Below are positions 11,534-22,149 of a stretch of DNA of 64,000 nucleotides, piece after piece. The stretch is from assembly GCA_963989385.1 (NCBI GenBank), contig OZ022511.1, positions 29,692,503 through 29,756,502 on the forward strand, given 5' to 3'. The position numbers and the translations under genes are program-made. Each line of letters begins with the position of its first letter. The first letter of the stretch is position 1. The stretch is from Ctena decussata. Taxonomy: Eukaryota; Mollusca; Bivalvia; Lucinida; Lucinidae. A model generated the notes under the pieces. It searched no databases, was not told the origin of the DNA, and saw only the letters and a list, made by a program, of their open reading frames with translations.

Positions 11534-11995
11534 CTAAAAAAGTTCCTTCAAGAGCAGAGCATACCTACAGAAGTAGGAATATGAGCCATCGTTAACAGGA
11601 CTTTTTGAGTTTTTCATAGACTGCAAAGCATGTGCTAATTCAGTGTAAGTAATCTCACCTTCCAATTTCATTGCATCAATTTCTGATAATTTGTTTGGAT
11701 TACTACCTAAAGAACTTTTCAATGGTTTCAATGTCTACTTCCTCCTTGTATAATTTAGCATAGTATTGCAGTTGTTGTTCTATAATATCTTAAGCATTAG
11801 TATATTCATTTCCGCAGTCATCTACTATTTTTGTAATTACTTTATTTGTATAATTTCTGTTTTCTACATTCAAAAAAATAGCCTGTTGGTTTTTCACCTA
11901 AATCCTCATATCGACATCTTGACCTTAGCATTACTCCATCAATTTTATTCTGTCATAATTCAGCTAAGTTATTTTTCTTCTATGTCAAACTGTCT
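11534..11995 (-). pseudogene. LINE ORF2: linker upstream of reverse transcriptase, frameshifted
   Basis: In element direction the frame opens with MLRSRCRYEDLGEKPTGYFF, matching the conserved 'R-x-RWxxxGEK-x-T-x-YF' segment between endonuclease and RT in L1-like LINEs. A frameshift and an in-frame stop follow, then ITYTELAHALQSMKNSKSP and NDG, the conserved 'AL-x-x-MKN-x-KSPGNDG' lead-in to the RT. At the NDG position a 54 bp foreign segment (11536-11589, also seen at 498-551) is spliced in; after it the frame would resume at about 11520 with EFFKIF. The element begins directly upstream, which fixes the truncation point just 3' of the endonuclease domain. Confidence 0.8.
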
Positions 11996-13995
11996 ATTTT
12001 GAAAATTTTAGTATGAAATCGTGTCCGCTCAATAACTCTGTAACCGATGGAGATAATTTTATGAAACTTGGTACAAATATAAAGCATTCTCAGAAAACGT
12101 GCAAAAAGCAAGACCTGTTTCTATGCTTACATTGTTTATGGAATTATGCCCCTTTGTAAATTTTACTATGGAAATCGTGTCCGCTCCATAACTCTAAAAC
12201 AATATGAGATATTTTCATCAAACTTAGTATAATTATTAAAGAGCATCATCAGAGGATGTGCAGAGAACAAAAACCGTAACTCCACCTACATTTTACGGAA
12301 TTATGCCCCTTTGAAAATTTTGATATAGAAATCGTGTCCGCTCCATAGCTCTACAACTATGTAAGATATTTTCATGAAATTTGATACAAACATTGAGCAT
12401 CTCCAGAGGATGTGCAGACAACTCTGTAACCGATTGAGATAATATCACAAAACTTCTTACAATTGATTAGCATCATCAGACGACGTGCAGAGAGCAGGAC
12501 CCGTAACTCCACCTACATTTTCTATGGAATTATGCCCCTTTGTAATATGTCATTATTGAAATCGTGTCCGCTCCATAACTCTAAATCTGTCTGAGATATT
12601 TTCATGAAACTTAGTACAAATATAGAGCATCATCAGAGAATGTGCAAAGAACAAAAAATCGTAACTCCAGTTTAATTTTTATGGAATTATGCCCCTTTGA
12701 AAATTTTAGTATTATATGAGAAATTTGTTGCAAAACTTGGTACAAATATAAAGCATCATCAGACATTGTATAGAGAACAACAACTGTAACTCCATCTATA
12801 TTTTTACAGAACTATGTCCCTTTTTTATATATTAGTTTGGAAATCGTGTCTGCTCAATGACTCTGTAACCCATTCGGATAATTTTCTGACACTTGGTACA
12901 AATATCAATCATCATGAGACCACATGCAGAGAACAAGAACCATTTTAGGAATTATGCCCCTTTGTAAATTTTGATATGGAAATGGTGTCCGCTCCATAAC
13001 TCTAAAACTAACGAGATAGTTTCCCAAAACTTGGTACAAAATATAAAGCGTCATGACTTGATGGGCAGGGAAAAGGAACCGCAATGCTGCTAACATTTTC
13101 TACAGAAGTACGTCTCTTTAAAAATTTTAGTATAGAAATCGTGTTTGCTCCATAACTCTGAAGCCATATGAGTTATTGTCGTGAAACTTGGTACAAATAT
13201 AAAACATCTGACAATGTGCAGTGAACAAGAACAGTAAGTCCATCTACACTTTTCATGGAATTATGCCCCTTTGTAAATTTTAGTATAGAAATCATGTTTG
13301 TTCTATGACTTTAAAACTGTAAAAGATATTTTCATCAAATTTTATACAAATATAAAGCGCCATCATACGATGTGCAGAGAACAAGATACATATGCTCTGT
13401 ATCTAAAAAACCTTAAAAGATATTTTCATGAGACTTTACAATGTGAAGGAAATAAGACAGTTATTCTGGAATTTCGGGAGTTTCCCCTTTTGAACATTAG
13501 TAATAGTACATTTTGCTTTAATTAAAGATATTTTTATGAAATTTTGTACAGTTATAAAGCATACTCAAATGATGTGCAGAAAAACAAGATGGGTAGCTCC
13601 GCCTACATTTTTAATGAAATTATACCCCTTTGTAATTTTTCTGTATAGAAATGGTGTTCTCGCTGTAACTCTAAAACCGTTGAAGATATTTTTACAAAAC
13701 TTGGTTAAAATACATACCATCATCAGAAGATTTGCAAAGAAAAGACCCAAACATTCTTCATTTTTCACAGAATTATGCGCCTTTTAATTTTAAAATGGCG
13801 ACTGTATCCACCCTTGTAACTTTTCAGCGTGGAGATCTTGACCCTCTATATTATTAAAACCACGAAAGTAGGTACAAATATAAGAGCATCGTTAGTTGAT
13901 GTTCAGAGAATAAAAATCACAACTCCATCTACATTCCTGGTGAGGGATGGGGAGGAGGTCTGTTTTTGTTTCAAAAACAAACATCTAGTCTAAGA

Positions 13996-15003
13996 TATGT
14001 GAATTTTAGACATACCATAAGAAAATATGGCTTATTCTCAGGAACACTGTTTGTATAGTCTCTATGTAACTGGTGTCTTTAGAATAATATACCTACCAAC
14101 TTAAATATGCAGTTTCTGCAAACTATTCCTAAAAAGTTACAAGTTTCGACTGTCAGAATCGTTATGTAATATCTATAGAGTCGTAACTTTTCACTCTTGT
14201 TCAGTAATAGTCCAGTGATTTGCAAACCTTCCTTAAGGTTCCTAGATGCTTTCTAATGAATTCAAGTGGATCATGAAAAAACGGAACCAGACTGGATTCT
14301 ATAAGAACGCAGTAGACACATGAAAGCCGACAATACTTACCACACTTTATCATGTTAATGTTATTTACTACTAAATGAGCCTTTTAATAACTTATAACGT
14401 ATAGAGACTTTTTATAAGTCGGATGTTATAATCATTTTTGGGTATAACAGTGTTTGTACACATAAGAAATCTACATAGATCACAATACACAAATATATTA
14501 GAAGGTTTTTTAACGCCAGGTAAGTATTTACACATATGAACATTTATCTCGTCAAGAGGTGAGTTACATGAAACATATTTATCACTCACTTTTCAGATTT
14601 TTATTTTGACTTACTGAATTTGCTACTGCTAACCATATAGACAACGTTTGCTTAATATATCAAAACATGTTTCAAAACATGTTTCACAGTTTAATCAAAA
14701 CAAAATATCGGCATACATGCAATATGCTTATAAAGACCTGTAAGCTTGAAGAATATTATGTTATCTCTTTGATATCGGCCGTTAAATGCTCTGAAAAATG
14801 AGCCATTTAAACTGAAAAAAAAAACAGGTTCTTCAGCTCCCAGTCACATTCAAGCTCAATATTATTTATGTTCGTGGTCAAGTTAAAAGTTTACTAGATT
14901 TGTTAAAGACCATTGCTTTCGATTTACTATTATGTTTAACCACATTTGCAGCAAAAGCGGCCAGTTGCGTCCAAGCAGTTTCGCAAACCTGATGCTGTCT
15001 CAG
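13996..15003. other. no recognisable feature
   Basis: Unassigned AT-rich DNA after the end of the 150 bp array element. Short frames only; no inverted or tandem structure noted. Confidence 0.4.
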
Positions 15004-15186
15004 TTAGTACACTTGTAATACCAAGCCGTCGGCATACATAAAACAATTCAGTTCATTGCTACCCAGAGACACATGCATACATAAGTTGTCAAAACATTTA
15101 GAAATGTTATGTATGAACAAATTAAATAGGATAGGACTTTTAAACTCCCTCAAACTGCTGGGACAAGAATCCTTCCGAAATACCAC
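15004..15186 (-). pseudogene. reverse transcriptase fragment of a second LINE (YADG)
   Basis: The 60-codon minus-strand frame contains SPILFNLFIHNISKCF (RT block 4, LSPxLFNLFIxDI-like) and FMYADGLVL (block 5), in which the second catalytic Asp of YADD has become Gly. 'SPILFNLF' with 'MYADDLVL' is typical of Jockey/CR1/RTE-type RTs and differs from the L1-like element upstream. The preceding RQG motif is lost by frameshift. It is a very short dead remnant. Confidence 0.7.
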
Positions 15187-15835
15187 GAGACCCAGTTATT
15201 ACCAGAAGGTTTATTTAGAATATAAGTTAAGCAACCCCAATTATTGTTGCAGAAGTTGAACCTAAACTTTTCACGATTTTTCACTGATAGTATTCTTAAC
15301 CGTTTCTTCTCGTACTTATTAGGCCTTGATATACTACTTCTTGATATCCGAGTGAAATGGCATCAGTTGGAAGTAATTCAGTTAAAAATTTTAATTGGAA
15401 GCGCGGACTAAAAGTGGCTTCTTTAACTTTGGGGCTGCAATCAAGGAACTTCGTGTTTCATTGGTCGTTTATATCCAGAAGTGACTGATTTGACAAGCAC
15501 ATGAAGTCTTAAGCTTGTAAAAGTTACGTTACTCAGTGAGTCCGTGACTAGAAGTGTCACGTTCAACCCCTACATAGAATAGGACAGCCTTGCTATTTCA
15601 GAAAAAAATATCATCATGTGGACACAGGATGGCCTCAAATTCATTTAGAACATATTAGATGTACCGGTTTTTGAATTACATTCAAAATGAATCTCAACAT
15701 CTAGCTTTTAATTCTGTGATGCTCTATGAAAAAAATGAAACTTTTACTGGGGGTACTTAACTTTTCCAGGTGTATATATATCACGTAGAAAGGAAAGCAA
15801 TTTTCCGACAAGAACACAAGCTATCAACTTAATAA
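15187..15835. other. no recognisable feature
   Basis: Unassigned DNA between the RT remnant and the next array element. Some may be further decayed LINE sequence, but I cannot read a conserved motif. Confidence 0.35.
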
Positions 15836-17188
15836 AAAGAGTTATGACCCAGGACTCTCATATTTTGACAATTTCAAAGCATCTCTAAGCTAACTGTGCT
15901 AATAATTGCAACCAGATTTAATTTAGAACCGCCAGGGGCTGAGGGAACGAAAATTTATTCAAACGGTCTAGGTTATATGACTAACATGGCCGCCATGCCC
16001 TTTTATCATTTATGGTATACACCTACATAAATCTTCTCCTCCAGAACCAGTCGACTCAAGACCATGAAGCTTAGTATGTAGCAGTGGGTACTGGAGTACC
16101 ACTACGATTGTTCAAATGATGTCCGTTGGTTGACCTTGACACTTTTTACGGCGTAGTCCAATATGAGAAAATGCTAGAACCTAAGATTTGATGGAAAGTT
16201 TTGAAGATTTTAGCCAAAAAATGGTATATGCAGTCATCTTAATAAGTACATCATCTTTTGTGAGCACAAGAGGTCAAGGTCATTCTTTGACCTTTGACCC
16301 AGAACATCATATTTTGACCATTTCAATCATCTCCTTAAAAGCTATCGATCCAATTATAACCAGATTTCATTTAGACCCTCCAGGGGCTGAGGGAACGATT
16401 ATTTGTTTACACGGTCCAGGTCACATGACCAACATGGCCGCCACACCAATTTTGTTAAATTCTGTCAAAAAATCTTCTTCACCAGACCCAGTTTACCAAA
16501 GGCCTTGAAACGCGGTATAGGGCATTGGGTACCGGGGTACTACCAAGATTGTTCAAATGATGACACTGCTTTGACCTTGACCTAATACATAGTGAGGTCA
16601 ACCTTGTTTCCTTTATGCTTAAGGTAAAGGTAAAGGTTTCCCATAGCCTAATAGCCGTAGGGGCAGTGGGGGTTAGAGACCCACTGTATCTTGGGCACAG
16701 CTGATGAAAGGCGGAGCCCATCCCTCTCCTTTCGCTGCCTTATCCTTCCCTGATTTGAAAAAGGTGCCCATTTACTGCTGGGATGACTGAGAGAGTTTTC
16801 CAGTCATCGTATGGCGACAGTGAGCCGCGAACGCACGACCTTACGGTTACTTTCTGCACAATAGCCGAGCCACTCTAACCACTCGACTACGGCGCCTCTC
16901 ATGCCTTTATGCTTATATATGGGAAAAAATTAAACACTGAATGTAATAAAACTTTTTAGCCAAAATATGATATTTGTAAATTATGGTTAACTAAATGAAT
17001 ACATTAAGGGCCAGGGAAGGTCACAGTCATTCTTCAACTTTTGTAACAGTCACTGAGATTTTAAAAATAAGATATGCACTACTCTAAAAGCACTGATTTG
17101 AAATTTGTTACAAATGAGGGAAATGACAAATTTTGTCTGTCGGCAGTAAGGTCTCAGGTGAGCTTAAGTGCTATTAGTCCTCTGGTTA
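15836..17188 (+). repeat. AGCTCACCTGAG-family array units (truncated left), carrying a SINE
   Basis: Two to three units of the same 440 bp repeat as 9036-10756 (CATGACCAACATGGCCGCCA, ACCTTTGACCCAGAAC and others) begin without the usual left hairpin. At 16621 a SINE is inserted. The unit resumes at 16905 (CTTTATGCTTATATATGGGA) and ends near AGGTGAGCTTAAGTGCTATT at about 17156-17175, followed by the shortened end GTCCTCTGGTTAGC. Confidence 0.75.
16621..16904 (-). mobile_element. tRNA-derived SINE (Leu/Ser-like head), copy in duplication A
   Basis: On the minus strand the head reads GGCGCCGTAGTCGAGTGGTT AGAGTGGCTCGG, with A box GTCGAGTGGTTAGAGTGG and B box GTGCGTTCGCGGCTC; the long variable region fits a class II (Leu/Ser) tRNA ancestor. 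The tail ends in a (TTTACC)n run, seen on the plus strand as AAGGTAAAGGTAAAGG. A perfect 10 bp duplication, CTTTATGCTT, flanks it (16611-16620 and 16905-16914), proving insertion into the array unit. The second copy, in duplication B, lacks the tail and the left duplication. Confidence 0.9.
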
Positions 17189-17505
17189 GCTTACCTGAGC
17201 CGAAGGCTCAAAGGTGAGCCTAAAGTATAGGCGGGCCTCCGTGGTCCGTCGTCGTGCGTGGTCCGTCGTCCACACGCTAAAATCATCTTCTCCTCTGCGA
17301 CCACTGGGGCAATTGAAAACGTATTTCATATGGAATCTCCCTGGGTTTGGGGAACGTTAGTTTGTTTATATGGTTTTTGGTCACATGACCATGATAGCGG
17401 CCATGCCCATACGAGGTCAAAACCCTCTAAAAATCTTCTTCTGTAGAACCAATAAGCCGATGGCCTTGAAACGTAATATGTAGCATCGATACTCAAGTGC
17501 TACCA
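17189..17505 (+). repeat. AGCTCACCTGAG-family element, short 5' part
   Basis: Begins TTACCTGAGCCGAAGGCTC with the usual stem, then GTCCGTCGTCG and one partial unit (CATGACCATGATAGCGGCCA). It is broken after 'AAGTGCTACCAAGA' by the palindromic module at 17506. The corresponding segment in copy B is 31935-32250. Confidence 0.75.
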
Positions 17506-17650
17506 AGACAGGCCTGGTAAACTATCACAGGTACCTCTGGCGGAGGTACTGATTTTTGGTTGTGACAGGCTTCTGGAGCTGCCTGTGACTGTCAAAAATG
17601 ACAACAAAAGGTAGGTATTCCTTTTTTGACAATTTATTAAACAAATAGTC
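17506..17650 (-). mobile_element. about 145-170 bp palindromic module (GGTACCTC hairpin), copy 1
   Basis: Read on the minus strand: AATACCTACC, then CACAGGCAGCTCCAGAAGCC TGTCA, then GTACCTCCGCCAGAGGTACC TGTGATAGTTTACCAGGC. It has two nested stems (AGGYAGCTCC... and GGTACCTC/GAGGTACC). The same module occurs at 32252-32395 (minus) and, inverted, at 35815-35955 (plus), each time next to or inside AGCTCACCTGAG-family DNA. It is a small dispersed hairpin element of unknown class. Confidence 0.7.
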
Positions 17651-18332
17651 CAAAGGGCAACAATTGCTCACCTGAGAGACATTGTAAACCTATAGGGATA
17701 TGTAAGAGCAGCTAACTCCACAGTCAGTGGTCCAATCAGGCTGAAAATTAAACTCATCCAAAACATTATGTATGCCCTCATTTAATATATTCAAGTTAGG
17801 TTTTATGCATATCCTCATTACCTGCAAGTATGAAAAGGATCCGATGAAAAAATAGCGGAGAAAATGTGATGACGTTCTTTTCTCCATTATAATACTATGG
17901 GATTTTTTTCAAACGCTCAAGGGCAACTAACTCCGTAGTCTGTGCTCGAATCTGGCCAAATTTCGAACTCATCCAAGCTCTTATGTATGACATCATTACC
18001 TGCAAGTATGATAAGGATCTAATCAAAAACAGTCGAGAAAACGTGATGACGCTATTTTTAGCTCGCCTGAGCACGAAGTCCTCATTACCTGCAAGTATGA
18101 AAAGGATCCGATGAAAAAATAGCGGAGAAAATGTGATGACGTTCTTTTCTCCATTATAATACTATGGGATTTTTTTCAAACGCTCAAGGGCAACTAACTC
18201 CGTAGTCTGTGCTCGAATCTGGCCAAATTTCGAACTCATCCAAGCTCTTATGTATGACATCATTACCTGCAAGTATGATAAGGATCTAATCAAAAACAGT
18301 CGAGAAAACGTGATGACGCTATTTTTAGCTCG
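17651..18332 (+). repeat. 'GCTCAAGGGCAGCTAACTCC' tandem units (copy A)
   Basis: Units share ACGCTCAAGGGCARCTAACT, CGTAGTCTGTGCTCGAAT, ACTCATCCAAGCTCTTATGT, TTACCTGCAAGTATGAWAAGGAT and GAAAACGTGATGACG. They are interrupted at 18333 by an inserted element and resume at 20461. The equivalent in copy B is continuous (32396-33570), proving the interruption. Confidence 0.8.
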
Positions 18333-18346
18333 CCTGAGCACGAAGT
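17813..18346. repeat. perfect 267 bp tandem duplication
   Basis: 17813-18079 and 18080-18346 appear identical base for base by eye. The repeated unit includes both host array sequence and the first bases (AGCTCGCCTGAGCACGAAGT) of the element inserted at the array, so it arose after that insertion, or is an assembly duplication. Confidence 0.9.
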
Positions 18347-20460
18347 GCTCAGGGTGAGCTTTTGGGATACCCTGATGTCCGTCGTACGTCCGGACGGACG
18401 TCCGGACGGACGTCCGTGAACGTTTGCTTGTGTACACTCTAGCGGGCACAGTTTTGATCCAATCTTTCTGAAACTTTGTCAGAATGTTTATCTCAATAAA
18501 ATCTAGGATAAGTTCGAAACTGGGTCATGTCGGGTCAAAAACTAGGTCACTAGGTCAAATCTTAGAAAAACCTTGTGTACACTCTAGAAGGCACAGTTTT
18601 CATCCAAAGTTCATAAAACTTTGTCAGATTGTTTATCTTTATAATATCTAGAACAAGTTCGAAACTGGGTCACGTCGGGTCAAAAACTAGGTCAAGTCTT
18701 AGAAAAACCTTGTGTACGCTCTAGAAGGCACAGTTTTCATCCGAAGTTCATGAAACTTAGTCAGAATGTTTATCCTTATAATATCTAGGATAAATTTGAA
18801 ACTGGGTCACGTCGGGTCAAAAACTAGGTCACTAGGTCAAATCATAGAAAAACCTTGTGTACGCTCTAGAGGACACAGTTTTGATCCAATCTATATGAAA
18901 CATTGTCAGAATATATATCTCCATAAACTCTAGGCCAAGGTTGAAACTGGGTCATATTGGGTCAAAAACTAGGTCACTAGATCAAATCTTAGAAAAACCT
19001 TGTGTACACTCTAGAAGGCACAGTTTTCATCCAAATTTCATGAAACTTTGTCAGAATGTTTATCTTTATAATATCTAGGAAAAATACGAAACTGGGTTAT
19101 GTTGGGTGAAAAACTAGGTCACTAGGTCAAATCATAGAAAAACATTGTGTACGCTCTAGAGGACACAGTTTTCATCCAATCTTTATAAAACATTGTCAGA
19201 ATGTTTATCTCTATAAACTCTAGGCCAAATTCGAAATTGGGTCATGTCGGGTCAACAAGGTCAAATCTTAGAAACACATTGTGTACGCTTTAGAAGGCAC
19301 AGTTTTGGTCCAAAGTTCATGAAACTTTATCAGAATGTTTATCCTCATAATATGAAGGACAAATTTGAAACTGGGTCATGTAGGGTCAAAAACTAGGTCA
19401 CTTGGTCAAATCATAGAAAAACCATGTGTACGCTCTAGAGGACACAGTTTTGATCCAATCTTTATGAAACTTTGTCAGAATGTTTATCTCCATAAACTCT
19501 AGACCAAGTTTGAAAGTAGGTCATGTCAGGTCAAAAACTAGGTCACTAGTTCAAATCTTAGAAAAACCTCGTGTACGCACTAGAAGGAATAGTTTTGATC
19601 CAATCTTCATGAAACTATGTCAAAATGTTTATTGTCCATATATATATGCCCCTTATGAAACTGAGTCATGTCAGATCAGAAACTAGGTCACTAGGTCAAA
19701 TCTAAGAAAAACTTTGTGTACACCCTAGAGGGCACAGTTTTGATCCAATCTTCATGAAACTCTGTCGGAATGTTTACCTTTATGAAATCTAGGTAAAGTT
19801 TGAAGCTGGTTTGTGTCGGATCAAAAACTAGGTCACTAGGTCAAATATAAGAACGACCTTGTATACGCTCCAGAGGGCACAGTTTTGATCCAATCTCAAT
19901 GAAACTTTGTCAGAATGTTTATTCTTACAATATCCGGTTTGAAACTGGGTCATGGCGGGTCAAAAGCTAGGTCACTAGGTCAAATCTTAATTAAGTTATG
20001 TTGCAAGAACCAGAACTAACATTGCAATGATGCCAGCCACAAACTCCTTGGAATACATTAGTTTCACCACAGTGGGATAATGATGCTACCATTCTATCAT
20101 CTGTGTTTGCCTAGTTAAGTCTAGTTCAAATCCATCAAAGGAACTCAACATGAACGGGAACTTTTCGGAGAAGCGACTCTGCCATTTTCAGCTCACCTGA
20201 GCCTTACAGTATTGGTGTTAGCTGCCTCTTTCATCCATCCATAAACATTTTCAAACATCTCTGAAACCACTGGGCAGATCAAATTTCATATGGAGCCTGC
20301 ACATGGGTCAAAGGATTGAAAGTTCTTCAAATGATCTTGGTCACATGACCAAGGTGGCCGCCATTCCCATGTATGGTAAAAACTCTTATAAATCTTCACC
20401 AGAGCCAGTGAACTGATTAATGCTCAGGTGAGCGATTCAGGGCCACCATGGCCCTCTTGT
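18333..20460 (+). mobile_element. AGCTCGCCTGAG array element (145 bp units) fused to a short AGCTCACCTGAG element
   Basis: Left end AGCTCGCCTGAGCACGAAGT followed by GCTCAGGGTGAGC forms a hairpin. It is followed by CGTCCGGACG palindromic microsatellite and about 11 units of 145 bp (CTTGTGTAC at 18427 and 18572). Unit landmarks are CTAGAGGGCACAGTTTTGAT, ATGAAACTTTGTCAGAATGT and GGGTCAAAAACTAGGTCACT. From about 20189 a second left end (AGCTCACCTGAGCC) opens a 270 bp remnant of the 440 bp family, ending GGGCCACCATGGCCCTCTTG TT. Copy B shows the intact site (GACGCTATTTTTCCCATTAT), so everything here came after the duplication, or was lost from B. Confidence 0.85.
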
Positions 20461-21260
20461 TCCCATTATAACCCTATAGACGCTAACTGTTGCCATGGAA
20501 ACCAGAGTTCTGAGCTGACTTGCACCAAAACCTATGGCAGCCTTACTCTACCCCAATGATGCTTCAGATAAAATTTGATTGCGATCGGCCCACTTGTCTC
20601 TGAGATATTTATGAAGTTGCTTTCACCATTATGAGTCAATGGAATTTTTTTCCGATGCTCAAGGGCAGCTTACTTCGTAGTTGTTGGCCTGATTAGGCCA
20701 AATTTGAACTTGTTTAAGATATTATGCATTTCCTTATTACCTGCAAGTTTGAAAAGGATCGGATCAGTAGAAACCAAGAAAAAGTGGTGACGGTTTTTTG
20801 GACGCTCAAAGGCAGGTAACTCCATAGTCAGTGGTGGGATCTAGCCGAAAGTCAAACTAATACAAGCTTTTATGCATATTCTCATTACCTGCAAGTATGA
20901 AAAAGATCAGATGAAGAATAGCGGAGAAAATGTGATGACGTTCTTTTCTCCATTATAACATTATGGGATTTTTTTCAAACGCTCAAGGGCAGCTAACTCC
21001 GTAGTCTGTGCTCGAATCCGACCAACTTTCGAACTCATCCAAGCTCTTATGTATGTCATCATTACCTGCAAGTATGATAAGGATCTAATCCAAAGTAGTC
21101 GAGAAAACGTGATGACGCCATTTTCCCCATTATAACCCTAATGAGGCTATCTGTTGCCATGGAAACCAGAGTTCTGAGCTGATCTGCACCAAAACCTAAT
21201 GCAGCCTTTCCCCTCCCCAATGATGCTTCAGATAAAATTTGATTGCGTCAAAGTCAGAAA
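20461..21260 (+). repeat. 'GCTCAAGGGCAGCTAACTCC' tandem units resumed (copy A)
   Basis: Continues the units of 17651-18332, starting CCCATTATAACCCTATAGAC, with GTTGCCATGGAAACCAGAGT at two places. Matches 32767-33570 of copy B. Confidence 0.8.
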
Positions 21261-21698
21261 TTCAGTAGTAAACCGTCGGAAAATAAGAAAAACTAAATAA
21301 AAAATCATGAAAATATTCCCTGCAATACTAGTAATTTTACATCTTAAATATTTTTCATAATTTAAAAAAAAAACAGGCTCTTAAGATGCCGAACTGTCAT
21401 GCAAATCAAAATTTTGCCTTCACCATTGTCAGCCGTTTAGAGGGTGTGTCAAAGGCAATTCAGATTTTCTCGTCATTTTCAAATAGAAAAGTGAATTTAT
21501 ATGTTGCACATATTTGGTAGTGCTTCCTATATTACACTCACAACCTTTTGCCAAAATCATAACATTATTAAGCTTTCAGTGTAAGTTTAGATAATGTCTA
21601 CGAACTTTCTTAACACCCTGTAGTATGTTGAAGTGATCGAAATCTTACTGTAAATTATCTGTAATTCAAAGTGTCCGAATAGCCATTGCAATAAAGGA

Positions 21699-22145
21699 CC
21701 TGGTATGACAAGGCCCATATTTGGCCCCCAGAAAACTCATTTTTCAAAAGTCCTATTTCGATAATAAAAATGTACTCATAGGAAAGTTCAAACCTTGAAT
21801 GTAACAGCAAACACACAATATACCAGTTATTGCACCAAATATTTGTGGTTTCTGTCCTGAACATACCCATAGCCCCAGCGGATTCTGACAAAAATGATGA
21901 ATTTGGTAGCGTTTGCGGCTTTCAAAATATATAAGCCCAGCCTCCAGCACATTTTATATTTTGCATACAGACAAAGTTTTAACATATTTACGTGCCATGA
22001 AAACATAAAATGTGCTGGAGACCGGGCTCTATGTTTATTTTTAACCTTTTGTTACCATACTGGCAGCGTTGTGAACATTTTCCTGGTTTTCTCAACCCAA
22101 AAAAAATCCTGTATATCCGCTCATAGATAAAATAAACATATGTTG
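21699..22145 (+). mobile_element. TIR element, left part only (right end lost in copy A)
   Basis: Left terminus GACCTGGTATGACAAGGCCC. It includes an internal inverted pair, AGCCTCCAGCACATTTTAT and TAAAATGTGCTGGAGAC. The complete element with both termini is in copy B (34011-34908). Here it stops at TTCATT/ATGCCCCCG, where a different repeat begins. Short frames through it are not conserved proteins. Confidence 0.7.
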
Positions 22146-22149
22146 TGGG

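Larger units (their letters stand above)
7210..11996 (-). mobile_element. 5'-truncated L1/Tx1-like non-LTR retrotransposon, split by a later insertion
   Basis: The element lies on the minus strand. Its 3' end is the T-run at about 7209-7217 (poly-A on its own strand), and its 5' end meets the resumed 150 bp array at about 11996. Short TTTGA/TTTTGA sequences at both joints suggest a 5 bp target duplication. Coding parts in element order are the linker (about 11995-11534), the reverse transcriptase (11520-10757), the post-RT region (9035-8610, 8357-8100) and a C-terminal Cys/His segment (7954-7490). Without the 1.7 kb insertion it is about 3.07 kb. There is no endonuclease domain or ORF1, so it was 5'-truncated at insertion. 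Frameshifts and stops make it dead. Confidence 0.88.
5636..13995 (+). mobile_element. tandem-array repeat element (about 150 bp units), split by two insertions
   Basis: The element starts with a GC-rich stem region (GTCTCCCCCCGAAGGGTCGG, from about 5643), then a (CCGT)n microsatellite at about 5693-5723, then units of about 150 bp. Each unit carries AATCGTGTCCGCTC, ATAACTCT, TTTCATGAAACTTGGTACAA, ATAAAGCATCATCAGA and CCACCTACATTTTTACGGAA followed by TATGCCCCTTTG. Array blocks lie at 5724-6056, 6936-7209 and 11996-13950. The missing parts are filled by a mariner-like element and a LINE, each cutting a unit whose two halves can be matched across the gap. The right end has a palindrome (GTTTTTG ... 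CAAAAAC, about 13967-13988). I infer a non-autonomous, array-bearing element comparable in build to bivalve 'pearl'/HINE-type repeats. No protein is encoded. Confidence 0.8.

Noticed and set aside
16690..16720. CTGATGA...GAAA-like hammerhead ribozyme core in the SINE
   Set aside because: The spacing and flanking stems needed for a hammerhead are absent.
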